Assembly (NCBI GenBank): GCA_946478765.1
Contig: CAMLDH010000130.1
Span: 1 to 9,366, forward strand
DNA from: an uncultured Oxalobacteraceae bacterium
GTDB lineage: Bacteria > Pseudomonadota > Gammaproteobacteria > Burkholderiales > Burkholderiaceae
Length of the DNA: 9,366 nucleotides
Reading direction: 5' to 3'
The notes under the pieces were generated by a model that did not search any database, was not told the origin of the DNA, and saw only the letters and a program-made list of their open reading frames with translations. This document shows, in pieces, positions 1 to 5,971 of this stretch (positions are counted from its first letter, which is position 1; the number at the start of each line of letters is the position of its first letter). Both the position numbers and the translations under genes were made by a program.

Positions 1-518
1 CGCGGGAAATAGACATCATGGGCGTAAAAACTTTCCTTGAGCACCGCGCGCTGCAAGATCGTGCTATCGGCCAAATCCTCGACGCGATCGCCGCCGGTTA
101 ACGCATAACGCAGTATGTCGATGGCGGAAGATGCTGCCCAGTTCATGAAATTGCCGCTGAACGAATCGCCGCCGCATTCATGCGTCTTGGCATCGGCAGC
201 CTTGAAGATCGAAAAATAGCCGCCGTCGCTATACGCATAGCACTTGAGCGGATTGAAGTAACCGACGTATTCGATCGTTTTGTTGTATGTGCCATTGTCG
301 CCACGATAGGCCATCCCCACCGTCGGAAATTCGACCGACAGGCTCAATACCATATTGGGATGTACATTGCCGCTGCCGTTAAATAGCGGACCGTCGGCGA
401 TGTTGACGACAGGCGTGGCTGCCAACACGTTCGCGACCAGGAAAATGCACGGCACAATCATGCGTGCGATGGGTGTGACGATCTTGCCGATGATGCCTGT
501 TTCCATACCTGGGCCCAT
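1..518 (-). CDS. pilY1: PilY1-like type IV pilus adhesin/assembly protein, N-terminal part
   Basis: This is the first 172 codons of a protein that continues past the left edge. The frame is open throughout on the minus strand. PilY1 is a large pilus-associated protein, often surface-exposed or at the pilus tip, that works with the minor pilins in pilus extension, adhesion and surface sensing. The N-terminus has a hydrophobic export segment (about residues 20-34, with a likely cleavage near ANVLAA). The best family signature is FMNWAASSAIDILRYALTGG at residues 124-143, followed by GDRVED, a hallmark of PilY1 N-terminal regions. Two early cysteines (93 and 115) could form a disulfide. The start ATG overlaps the pilX stop (TAATG) and has a good ribosome site, AAGGA, 6 nt upstream inside the pilX end. 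The C-terminal beta-propeller and calcium-binding site lie outside the window and cannot be judged. Confidence 0.9.
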   Translation of the reverse strand, partial: MGPGMETGIIGKIVTPIARMIVPCIFLVANVLAATPVVNIADGPLFNGSGNVHPNMVLSLSVEFPTVGMAYRGDNGTYNKTIEYVGYFNPLKCYAYSDGGYFSIFKAADAKTHECGGDSFSGNFMNWAASSAIDILRYALTGGDRVEDLADSTILQRAVLKESFYAHDVYFP

Positions 519-1177
519 TAATCTTCCTTGCGATAAAAAGTCTGCAAAACCACCTGTGCGGAATCCTTGGCGCCGAAGCCGATCGCAGTCACGCGATAGA
601 CATAACTGACCTGATCCGCGCTCGCCGCTTGCTGGTTGTCGACCATCAGCTCGATCACGTATCTCGGCAACTTGCCGGGCAAGGACCCTTTACCGTTTGG
701 AAAGACCTGACCGGTAAATTTTCCATAGGGGACGGAACTCGTGGTGGATGACGCGGTATCGAGCAAATCAACCGTCAGCCAGATCGGCGCCGCACCGTCC
801 GGCGCGCGCCGGCAAAGCCCCAGATTGGGATTGGACTCACCGCTGCCGCATGCATCTTCCCCATCGCCGGGAAATCCAAGCGCACTGCCTTTTGAAAATT
901 GCTTGCTGCGTGATTTGGCGGGGTCGGGAGAATTCTCGATATCCAGTTCAGCATCCATGAGGGCGGCCTCGGCCGCCTGAAACGCAATTTGACGGTCGCG
1001 GTCATTGCGCGATGCCTTTTCTCCCTGCAATGCGATTTGGGCCGCCGATGTCCCCAGCAACAGGACGGCGGCCAGCATCAAGAGCGACACGATCAACGAT
1101 GCGCCACCTTGCCTGGTGCGCCATGCATGTGACAGTGGCGCCATGCCGGCGCTGCGTGCTCGCGGATACACGCTCAT
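518..1177 (-). CDS. pilX: Type IV pilus minor pilin PilX
   Basis: A 219-residue minor pilin, a low-abundance subunit thought to join PilV, PilW and PilY1 in a priming complex for pilus assembly in the inner membrane. A leader of about 25 residues ends RTRQGG, giving a prepilin-peptidase site G25|A26. It is followed by the hydrophobic helix ASLIVSLLMLAAVLLLG (26-42). The residue at mature position 5 is Val rather than the usual Glu. From memory this is common in PilX-type subunits and resembles GspK of type II secretion. The motif RQIAFQAAEAAL just after the helix is typical of PilX_N. A cysteine pair (near residues 110 and 121) may form a disulfide. The start overlaps the pilW stop as ATGA and no strong ribosome site is seen, so translation is probably coupled. 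An internal ATG at codon 12 is an alternative start. Confidence 0.9.
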   Translation of the reverse strand: MSVYPRARSAGMAPLSHAWRTRQGGASLIVSLLMLAAVLLLGTSAAQIALQGEKASRNDRDRQIAFQAAEAALMDAELDIENSPDPAKSRSKQFSKGSALGFPGDGEDACGSGESNPNLGLCRRAPDGAAPIWLTVDLLDTASSTTSSVPYGKFTGQVFPNGKGSLPGKLPRYVIELMVDNQQAASADQVSYVYRVTAIGFGAKDSAQVVLQTFYRKED

Positions 1178-2187
1178 GTCTGGCTACCCGCAGACTGGTT
1201 TCTCAACTGGATGGTGGCAGTGAAGACCTTCCTAAGACGATTTCGGACTGCAAGAGGCAACGCATCCTCTTTTATCCGGGTTCCGCTATCGGTACTGGAA
1301 TGGGCGTCGCCATAATCCTTGCCGAACAAGTCATGTTGCGCCACCAAGGCATCCGTGCGGATGTTCTGTGAACCGCGTACCAGAAGCGCGATCTTGACCA
1401 CCACCACTTTCTTCCAGTTTGTTTTCCTGTTTTTGTCGATTTTTTGGGCGGCGGCATCCGCGCCTTCGAGCGTCAGCGCATCGTCCAGTGCATTGATTTC
1501 GGTTGCGGTCAGAAACCGGTTCGGCAAACTGTCGGCATCCGTATCCACGCCATACAGCACCTGGAAGGATTCCACGCCGCGCACGATCGCATCGGACTTC
1601 CAGCTTTTGTCCCCCCGATATTTGCAACGAAGTTCAGGTTCTCCATTGCTCTCGGCAACGTAAAAAATGCTCCAGCCGCGCTCGTTCTCCGCCGCTTCCT
1701 GTGAGCCGGGCACAGCAACGCCGAATCCAGCGCAATTGAGGATGGTGCCGTCCCCATTGTCGCCAGAACCGGCGCCGAAAAACCGGACCGCCAATACATC
1801 GCTGCCATTAATCGACGGCGTCACTGGCGATTCAATACCGTCGGGCTCTTCGTTCAAGCGGCGCGCATCTAGCCCGGCAAGATTGGCGCTCATCCCTGCC
1901 GCGAGCACGATAGGCGCCTGTTCTCTATCCCAATTTTCATAGGCAGCCTGGCGCACCGCGCGCGTGATGTTTTCGAGCGCGTAGCGCCCGGTTTCTTGCA
2001 GGCGGGTCGCATCGTCCTGCGTCGTATAACCCGATTTACTTGATAGAAGTAATGCCGTCGCTACCATGACGACCAAAAGGCCCAAGGTAATGGAAACCAT
2101 TAACTCGACAAGCGTTAAACCTGCTTCCTTCTTTACCGCGCAAGAAAGCCAGGTATTGTTTCGACTCGGATGGCCTGTACGTTTCAT
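1174..2187 (-). CDS. pilW: Type IV pilus minor pilin PilW
   Basis: A 337-residue minor pilin of the pilus-priming complex. I chose the ATG at 2187 (MKRTGHPSRN) because it overlaps the pilV stop as ATGA, in the same style as the next junction. The frame stays open a further 47 codons upstream, but that part lies inside pilV and reads like out-of-frame coding sequence. The leader is long (23 residues) and ends KKEAG, giving a prepilin-peptidase site G23|L24, then LTLVELMVSITLGLLVVMVA with Glu at mature position 5 (E28). The +1 residue is Leu rather than Phe, which is tolerated in this family. A globular domain follows with a PilW-like pattern (GRYALENITRAVRQAAYENW). Two cysteines, in LNCAGF and ELRCKY, may pair. 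It lies between pilV and pilX with no spacer, as one translationally coupled unit. Confidence 0.9.
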   Translation of the reverse strand: MKRTGHPSRNNTWLSCAVKKEAGLTLVELMVSITLGLLVVMVATALLLSSKSGYTTQDDATRLQETGRYALENITRAVRQAAYENWDREQAPIVLAAGMSANLAGLDARRLNEEPDGIESPVTPSINGSDVLAVRFFGAGSGDNGDGTILNCAGFGVAVPGSQEAAENERGWSIFYVAESNGEPELRCKYRGDKSWKSDAIVRGVESFQVLYGVDTDADSLPNRFLTATEINALDDALTLEGADAAAQKIDKNRKTNWKKVVVVKIALLVRGSQNIRTDALVAQHDLFGKDYGDAHSSTDSGTRIKEDALPLAVRNRLRKVFTATIQLRNQSAGSQT

Positions 2188-2756
2188 TTCGTATACGGTT
2201 CCACGGTGATGGCAACGCTGGGCGGGAATTCGTTGTTGGCGTTCTGGACCAGGCTGCCATCCGGATTTTTTCCTTGCCAGCCGATCTTGATTACCACCGA
2301 CGCACCGGATGCGCCGTCGCAAGCCCATCTAAACGCGCCGGCATCGGCATCCCACGGATTGGTGTCGCGACAGATGGATGCGCGTCCGGCCGGCAGTGCC
2401 GTTTTGATGCGTTTTTCCCATTCATATATATCGAACTTTGCCAACTCTTCCGCATTGCAAATTGCAGTCTCGCCGAAGCACATCTTGCCGGGCGCTGCAG
2501 GCTCGCCGTCGGTCGCCTTGTAATTCACTTTCAGGAAGGTGTTGATCTCTTCCGCCTGCTGCATCAGCGTCGCGTTTGCCCGCATTTTTTCCGCCATCTC
2601 GGCAGCCAGTTCGAGCGCAACGGTTTGAAAGGCGGATTGCTGTGTCGTGCGTAGCGCCGTCAGTTGCATGCCTGCCGCACCGATGACGCCCAATGCGAGA
2701 ACGAGTACCGATATCAGCACTTCAATCAACGTAAATCCGTTTTGAGACAAACGCAT
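2184..2756 (-). CDS. pilV: Type IV pilus minor pilin PilV
   Basis: A 190-residue minor pilin and the first gene of this operon as far as the window shows. The short leader MRLSQNG is cut by prepilin peptidase at G7|F8. The mature protein starts FTLIEVLISVLVLALGVIG, with Glu at position 5 (E12), the classic class III signal. The sequence after the helix (AAGMQLTALRTTQQSAFQT, then ELAAEMAEKMRAN) matches the PilV pattern. Four cysteines in the globular part (KMCFGETAIC, and ASICRD with RWACDG) could form two disulfides. The start ATG shares one base with the stop of a 9-codon open frame (TGATG, at 2756-2785), described as a finding. The stop overlaps the pilW start. No fimU/fimT-type pilin lies upstream, although that order is common in other species. 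Confidence 0.9.
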   Translation of the reverse strand: MRLSQNGFTLIEVLISVLVLALGVIGAAGMQLTALRTTQQSAFQTVALELAAEMAEKMRANATLMQQAEEINTFLKVNYKATDGEPAAPGKMCFGETAICNAEELAKFDIYEWEKRIKTALPAGRASICRDTNPWDADAGAFRWACDGASGASVVIKIGWQGKNPDGSLVQNANNEFPPSVAITVEPYTK

Positions 2757-2825
2757 CAGCGCGATCCAATCTCTGTTGTTTTCATTTCACGCCCCAGCAC
2801 ACCGATTAATTAATAAATATACAAC

Positions 2826-2853
2826 ATTTTAGACAACAAAAATCCTCGGGCAA
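2826..2853 (-). promoter_or_regulatory. Candidate sigma-70 promoter of the pilVWXY1 operon
   Basis: Reading the minus strand, TTGCCC (2853-2848) and TAAAAT (2831-2826) are separated by 16 bp in an A/T-rich gap that otherwise holds no gene. The predicted transcript would start near 2819, leaving about 63 nt to the pilV ATG. The -35 element overlaps the possible nrdR terminator stem. The match is by eye and moderate, and a sigma-54 or activator-dependent promoter is not excluded. Confidence 0.4.
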
Positions 2854-2880
2854 ATCAAGAATGATTAATCCGCTACGAGG
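2838..2880 (-). terminator. Possible intrinsic terminator after nrdR
   Basis: Directly after the nrdR stop the minus strand carries CCTCG (2880-2876) and its complement CGAGG (2848-2844), followed at once by ATTTTTG (T run 2842-2838). Between them lie GG/CC pairing and a perfect small stem AATCA-TTCT-TGATT, so the whole can fold as an imperfect bulged hairpin. The stem is weak, so read-through into pilV is possible. Confidence 0.4.
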
Positions 2881-3351
2881 CTACTTGGGAGGGGATTTGC
2901 GCTCTTGCCCGACTTCGGCAATCGCGTCTTGGAATTCGGCCAGATCTTCAAAACTTTTATAGACTGACGCAAACCGGATATAAGCAATTTTATCGAGACG
3001 TTTCAACTCGCGCATCACCAACTCGCCAATGTGGCCGGAGACGACTTCGCGCGCGCCGGTGGAGAGCAGTTTTTCTTCAATGCTGCGAATCGCGGCGTCG
3101 ACTGCTTCGGCCGATACCGGGCGCTTGCGTAGCGCCAGCATCAAACTGGCACGCAGCTTGGCGGGATCATATTCGGACCGGCTGCCGTTTTTCTTGACGA
3201 CCACCGGCATCGTCAGTTCGATCCGCTCGTAAGTCGTAAAACGCTTGTCGCAATCGGCACAACGCCGACGACGGCGAATGGCATCCCCTTCTTCGGACGC
3301 TCGCGTGTCGAGGACTTGCGTGTCTTCGTGATGGCAAAAGGGACATTTCAT
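2881..3351 (-). CDS. nrdR: Transcriptional repressor NrdR
   Basis: A 156-residue member of the NrdR family, close to the usual length of about 150. NrdR represses ribonucleotide reductase operons when dATP is high. An N-terminal zinc ribbon has the four canonical cysteines C3, C6 (CPFC) and C31, C34 (CADC), with the arginine-rich DNA-contact stretch IRRRRRC between them. An ATP-cone domain, the nucleotide sensor, fills about residues 46-136 ([10 protein letters not shown] to [15 protein letters not shown]). The start MKCPFC is nearly invariant in the family. The upstream extended -10 (3378-3386) would give a leader of about 20 nt, and I see no clear ribosome site. The gene follows glyA in the same direction, a neighbourhood I recall from other betaproteobacteria. 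I saw no sequence resembling a NrdR-box pair near it, so there is no visible sign of autoregulation. Confidence 0.96.
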   Translation of the reverse strand: MKCPFCHHEDTQVLDTRASEEGDAIRRRRRCADCDKRFTTYERIELTMPVVVKKNGSRSEYDPAKLRASLMLALRKRPVSAEAVDAAIRSIEEKLLSTGAREVVSGHIGELVMRELKRLDKIAYIRFASVYKSFEDLAEFQDAIAEVGQERKSPPK

Positions 3352-3377
3352 GGTGCAAGCTTTTGTCGAAACGCGTA

Positions 3378-3386
3378 GTTATACCA
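3378..3386 (-). promoter_or_regulatory. Candidate extended -10 promoter of nrdR
   Basis: The minus strand reads TGGTATAAC (3386-3378), an extended -10 (TGn then TATAAC) with no good -35 at the usual distance. It lies 27 nt before the nrdR ATG, so the predicted 5' leader is only about 20 nt. It follows the hairpin with a T run at 3396-3428, which suggests nrdR has its own start site in addition to any read-through from glyA. Confidence 0.4.
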
Positions 3387-3395
3387 AATTTTAAT

Positions 3396-3428
3396 AAAAA
3401 GATCGCCTAGTATTATTAACAACTAGGC
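3396..3428 (-). terminator. Hairpin with T run between glyA and nrdR
   Basis: A perfect 7-bp stem GCCTAGT/ACTAGGC (3428-3422 and 3411-3405) with a 10-nt loop is followed on the minus strand by GATC and five Ts (3400-3396). It fits a weak intrinsic terminator ending glyA transcripts ahead of nrdR. The stem is A/T-rich and the T run is four bases off it, so it could instead be an operator-like palindrome upstream of the nrdR promoter. Confidence 0.4.
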
Positions 3429-3477
3429 AATTTAATTATGAATCAGGCAATAAAACGCGATTTCTCATGTTGCCAGC

Positions 3478-3518
3478 ACCGGTCTCCTCCACTGCGATAC
3501 AGCTTGGGTGAGACCGGT
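3478..3518 (-). repeat. Strong 41-nt hairpin downstream of glyA
   Basis: The arms ACCGGTCTC (3478-3486) and GAGACCGGT (3510-3518) are perfectly complementary over 9 bp. Inside them CCA/TGG and then CTG/CAG can continue the stem, leaving a loop of about 5 nt. No T run follows on either strand, so this is not a classical intrinsic terminator. It may protect the 3' end of glyA mRNA or be a small dispersed intergenic repeat. The rest of the glyA-nrdR gap (3352-3568) is A/T-rich and holds no gene. A run of seven Ts on the minus strand just after the glyA stop (within 3545-3552) has no clean stem in front of it. Confidence 0.6.
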
Positions 3519-3568
3519 TATCGAGTAGCCGTATTCAATCAATGCAAAAAAACGGCCACTGCAAGGTC

Positions 3569-4816
3569 TTACTTAGCGTAAACCGGGAAAGCGTCGGTCA
3601 GCTTCTTGACTTCCGCTTTTACGCGGTCGATGGTCGCCGCATCATGCGGATTATCGAGCACGTCTGCAACCAGGTTGCCCACCTTTGTCGCTTCCGTTTC
3701 GGTAAAACCGCGGGTCGTCATGGCCGGGCTGCCGACACGAATGCCGGAAGTCACGAATGGCTTTTCCGGATCATTCGGGATCGCATTCTTGTTGCATGTG
3801 ATATGCGCGGAACCCAGAATCGCCTCCGCTTCCTTGCCGGTGATTTTCTTTGCGCGCAGATCGACCAGCATTACATGCGATTCGGTACGGCCGGACACGA
3901 TGCGCAAGCCGCGCGCGATCAGCGCTTTTGCCAGTGCATCGGCATTCTTCACGACCTGTTGCTGATAAGCCTTGAATTCCGGCGTCAGCGCTTCCTTGAA
4001 GGCGACCGCTTTACCAGCGATCACATGCATCAGCGGACCGCCCTGGATGCCCGGGAAAATTGCCGAATTGATGACCTTTTCATACTCGGCCTTCATCAGG
4101 ATGATGCCGCCACGCGGACCGCGCAACGATTTGTGCGTGGTGGAGGTGACGAAGTCGGCATGCGGCACCGGATTCGGATACACGCCGGCGGCGATCAAGC
4201 CGGCGTAATGCGCCATGTCGACCATGAAATAGGCGCCGACCTCTTTCGCAACCTTTGCGAAGCGTTCGAAATCGATATGCAGCGCATAGGCAGACGCGCC
4301 GGCGATGATCAGCTTGGGCTTTTTCTCGCGCGCAAGACGTTCCATTGCATCGTAATCGATCTCCTCCTTGTCGTTCAGCCCATAGGACACGACATTGAAC
4401 CATTTGCCGGACATATTGAGCGGCATGCCATGCGTCAGGTGGCCGCCTTCGGCCAGGGACATCCCCATGATCGTATCGCCCGGTTTCAGCATCGCGAAAA
4501 ACACGCCTTGATTGGCTTGCGAACCGGAGTTCGGCTGCACGTTGGCCGCTTCCGCGCCAAACAATTCCTTGATGCGATTGATCGCCATGGTTTCCGCCAT
4601 GTCGACGTACTCGCAGCCGCCGTAGTAGCGCTTGCCGGGATAGCCTTCCGCGTATTTGTTGGTCAATTGCGAGCCCTGCGCTTCCATCACGGCCGGCGAG
4701 GTGTAATTCTCGGAGGCGATCAGCTCAATATGCTCTTGCTGACGCGTGTTTTCCAACTGGATGACGGACCAGAGTTCTGGATCGACTTTGGCAAGGGTGT
4801 GGTCTTTTGAAAACAT
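3569..4816 (-). CDS. glyA: Serine hydroxymethyltransferase
   Basis: A 415-residue PLP enzyme, the usual bacterial length. It interconverts serine plus tetrahydrofolate with glycine plus 5,10-methylene-THF, the main cytosolic source of one-carbon units for purine, thymidylate and methionine synthesis. The PLP-binding lysine is K229 in [14 protein letters not shown]. The conserved cofactor residues D200 and H203 ([15 protein letters not shown]) are present and fall at the same numbers as in the E. coli enzyme. Other family blocks are [10 protein letters not shown] (31-40), [18 protein letters not shown] (55-72) and [11 protein letters not shown] (92-102). I chose the ATG at 4816 because GGAG lies 6 nt upstream. 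A TTG four codons earlier sits on that ribosome site and is unlikely to be used. Expression appears to be under the ZTP riboswitch and promoter described upstream. Confidence 0.97.
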   Translation of the reverse strand: MFSKDHTLAKVDPELWSVIQLENTRQQEHIELIASENYTSPAVMEAQGSQLTNKYAEGYPGKRYYGGCEYVDMAETMAINRIKELFGAEAANVQPNSGSQANQGVFFAMLKPGDTIMGMSLAEGGHLTHGMPLNMSGKWFNVVSYGLNDKEEIDYDAMERLAREKKPKLIIAGASAYALHIDFERFAKVAKEVGAYFMVDMAHYAGLIAAGVYPNPVPHADFVTSTTHKSLRGPRGGIILMKAEYEKVINSAIFPGIQGGPLMHVIAGKAVAFKEALTPEFKAYQQQVVKNADALAKALIARGLRIVSGRTESHVMLVDLRAKKITGKEAEAILGSAHITCNKNAIPNDPEKPFVTSGIRVGSPAMTTRGFTETEATKVGNLVADVLDNPHDAATIDRVKAEVKKLTDAFPVYAK

Positions 4817-4930
4817 GAAATACTCCAATCGATTTTAAATATTGAGGAACAAAGATAGCGTTGCCTGGCTGACGCGGTACTCTGTCTCGACAACACACAA
4901 GCAAATGAATTGCTCAATCGAATGAGGGCC

Positions 4931-4983
4931 AAAAAAATGGGAATGACGGCAGCCTCAAACGTTCTTACCATCTTGGCTGCCCA
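4931..4983 (-). terminator. Riboswitch expression platform: terminator-like hairpin
   Basis: On the minus strand GGCAGCC (4981-4975) pairs perfectly with GGCTGCC (4954-4948) across a 20-nt loop, and seven Ts follow (4937-4931). The 5' arm overlaps the conserved 3' end of the ZTP aptamer (CCTGGGCA), so the aptamer and this hairpin cannot both be complete. A gap of 10 nt separates the arm from the T run. An alternative fold, TGGG (4983-4980) with CCCA (4941-4938) plus CAGCC with GGCTG and an 8-nt bulge, would bring the stem right up to the T run. This fits an ON switch in which ligand binding prevents termination. Confidence 0.65.
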
Positions 4984-5080
4984 GGCGCACGGCTGATTTG
5001 AAATCTCACGCTCCCCGGTGGATGCCCACCTTATTTGCCGGATGCAGATCCGGCTTTTTCGCCAGTCACGTGAGACGAAA
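4976..5080 (-). promoter_or_regulatory. ZTP riboswitch (pfl motif) in the glyA leader
   Basis: The minus strand carries the conserved pieces of the ZTP aptamer in order: CACGTGACTGGCG (5072-5060), CCACCGGGGAGCG (5021-5009) and GCGCCTGGGCA (4988-4978). P1 is a perfect 7-bp stem, TCTCACG (5075-5069) with CGTGAGA (5010-5004). A GGTGG/CCACC hairpin with a 4-nt loop (5030-5017) directly precedes the conserved GGGGAG. An extra hairpin, GCCGGAT-CTGC-ATCCGGC (5054-5037), sits between the two halves. This class senses ZMP/ZTP, purine-pathway intermediates that build up when 10-formyl-THF is scarce, and usually turns on one-carbon or purine genes. Control of glyA is a known association of the class. 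A promoter lies immediately upstream, so the aptamer starts near the transcript 5' end. The call rests on recalled consensus, without a covariance-model search. Confidence 0.93.
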
Positions 5081-5090
5081 TGGTCCACAA

Positions 5091-5119
5091 ATTCTACGGG
5101 AAGACGGCTATTTCAGCAA
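5091..5119 (-). promoter_or_regulatory. Sigma-70 promoter for glyA and its riboswitch leader
   Basis: On the minus strand TTGCTG (5119-5114) and TAGAAT (5096-5091) are separated by exactly 17 bp. Transcription would start near 5084, only a few bases before the aptamer. The glyA leader would then be about 268 nt, long enough to hold the whole riboswitch. The good match and its placement make this the best-supported promoter in the window. Confidence 0.7.
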
Positions 5120-5171
5120 GTTGCACCGTAATTATCAATACATTGCGGCGCGCTTGCCCGCCGGGATCAGC

Positions 5172-5177
5172 TACAAT
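5172..5177 (+). promoter_or_regulatory. Possible -10 element for the dehydrogenase gene
   Basis: TACAAT lies 37 nt before the ydfG ATG on the plus strand. No good -35 is found at 16-18 bp upstream, so this is only a candidate. It would be divergent from the glyA promoter, with the two elements about 50 bp apart. Confidence 0.25.
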
Positions 5178-5214
5178 TTTGCCACCTCTCGCATTCAATA
5201 AAAAAGAAATCACC

Positions 5215-5961
5215 ATGATCGTATTGATTACCGGCGCAACCGCCGGCTTTGGCGCTCAAATGGCGCGCAAATTTGCACAACATGGCCATCAAGTGATTGC
5301 TGCCGGCCGCCGCAAGGAGCGCCTCGATGCGCTGGCCGCCGAACTGGGCGCCGCATTGCTGCCGATCGAAATGGACGTCACCAGCAAAACGTCGATCAAT
5401 GCCGCGCTGGCCGCTCTCCCCGCCCAATGGCAAGAGATAGATGTGCTCATCAATAACGCCGGCCTCGCGCTCGGCGTCGAGCCGGCCCAGAACGCATCGC
5501 TGGAAGATTGGGAAACCATGATCGATACCAATTGCAAGGGACTCGTCACGATGACGCGCCTGATCTTGCCCGGCATGGTAGCGCGTGGCCGCGGCACGAT
5601 TATCAATATCGGTTCGACCGCAGGCGCGTATCCGTACCCGGGCGGCAATGTGTATGGGGCGACCAAAGCCTTTGTCGACCAGTTCACGCTCAATCTGCGC
5701 GCCGATCTGGTCGGCACCGGCGTGCGCGCCACCAATATCGCGCCCGGGCTGGCAGGCGGCACCGAATTCTCCAACGTACGCATGAAAGGCAATGATGCCG
5801 CCGCCGCCAAGGTGTATGAAGGCACCGTGCCCTTGAACGCGGACGATATAGCGGAAACCGCGTACTGGGTTGCGACGCTCCCGGCGCACGTCAACATCAA
5901 TTACATTGAAATGATGCCAACCTGCCAAGGATTTTCTCCCTTCACCATCAAGCGAATTTAA
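5215..5961 (+). CDS. ydfG: YdfG-type NADP-dependent 3-hydroxy acid dehydrogenase (SDR family)
   Basis: A 248-residue classical short-chain dehydrogenase, the same length as E. coli YdfG and, as far as I recall that sequence, similar along its whole length. YdfG oxidises L-allo-threonine, serine and other 3-hydroxy acids and reduces malonic semialdehyde, with NADP(H). The cofactor motif TGATAGFG is at residues 6-13, with GRR (31-33) after beta-strand 2 favouring NADP. NNAG is at 80-83. The catalytic residues are S134 (INIGSTAG), Y147 and K151 (YGATK). The end region TLPAHVNINYIEMMP is characteristic of this subgroup. The ATG at 5215 gives the family N-terminus MIVLITGA. The frame stays open back to 5080, but that part overlaps the riboswitch promoter and is not conserved coding. 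The ribosome site is weak (AAAGAAA). ybgC starts 10 nt after the stop. The exact substrate here is inferred. Confidence 0.9.
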   Translation: MIVLITGATAGFGAQMARKFAQHGHQVIAAGRRKERLDALAAELGAALLPIEMDVTSKTSINAALAALPAQWQEIDVLINNAGLALGVEPAQNASLEDWETMIDTNCKGLVTMTRLILPGMVARGRGTIINIGSTAGAYPYPGGNVYGATKAFVDQFTLNLRADLVGTGVRATNIAPGLAGGTEFSNVRMKGNDAAAAKVYEGTVPLNADDIAETAYWVATLPAHVNINYIEMMPTCQGFSPFTIKRI

Positions 5962-5971
5962 TCGCAATTAC

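Noticed and set aside
2188..2328. Longer PilW with 47 extra N-terminal residues
   Set aside because: The extra part lies inside pilV in another frame and would put over 70 residues before the prepilin cleavage site. The ATGA overlap at 2184-2187 gives a normal leader.
2757..3568. NrdR-box pair in the gaps around nrdR
   Set aside because: I looked for two 16-bp palindromic boxes of the known consensus on both sides of nrdR and found no acceptable match. The palindromes present have different sequences.
3542..4810. A 422-codon open frame on the plus strand, antisense to glyA
   Set aside because: The complementary strand encodes an unmistakable serine hydroxymethyltransferase. The antisense product is rich in His, Arg and Asp with no recognisable domain, typical of a shadow frame in a codon-biased gene.
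4976..5080. Glycine riboswitch in the glyA leader
   Set aside because: A glycine riboswitch would be a natural guess for this gene, but the sequence blocks (GACTGGCG, CCACCGGGGAGCG, CCTGGGCA) belong to the ZTP class and no tandem glycine aptamer core is present.
5080..5214. Extending the dehydrogenase start upstream to 5080
   Set aside because: The extra 45 residues do not match YdfG proteins, which begin MIVLITGAT, and they would overlap the glyA promoter and the riboswitch start.
5167..5967. A 266-codon open frame on the minus strand, antisense to the dehydrogenase
   Set aside because: The plus strand encodes a complete SDR with all catalytic motifs, and the antisense product has no domain and overlaps the glyA promoter region.
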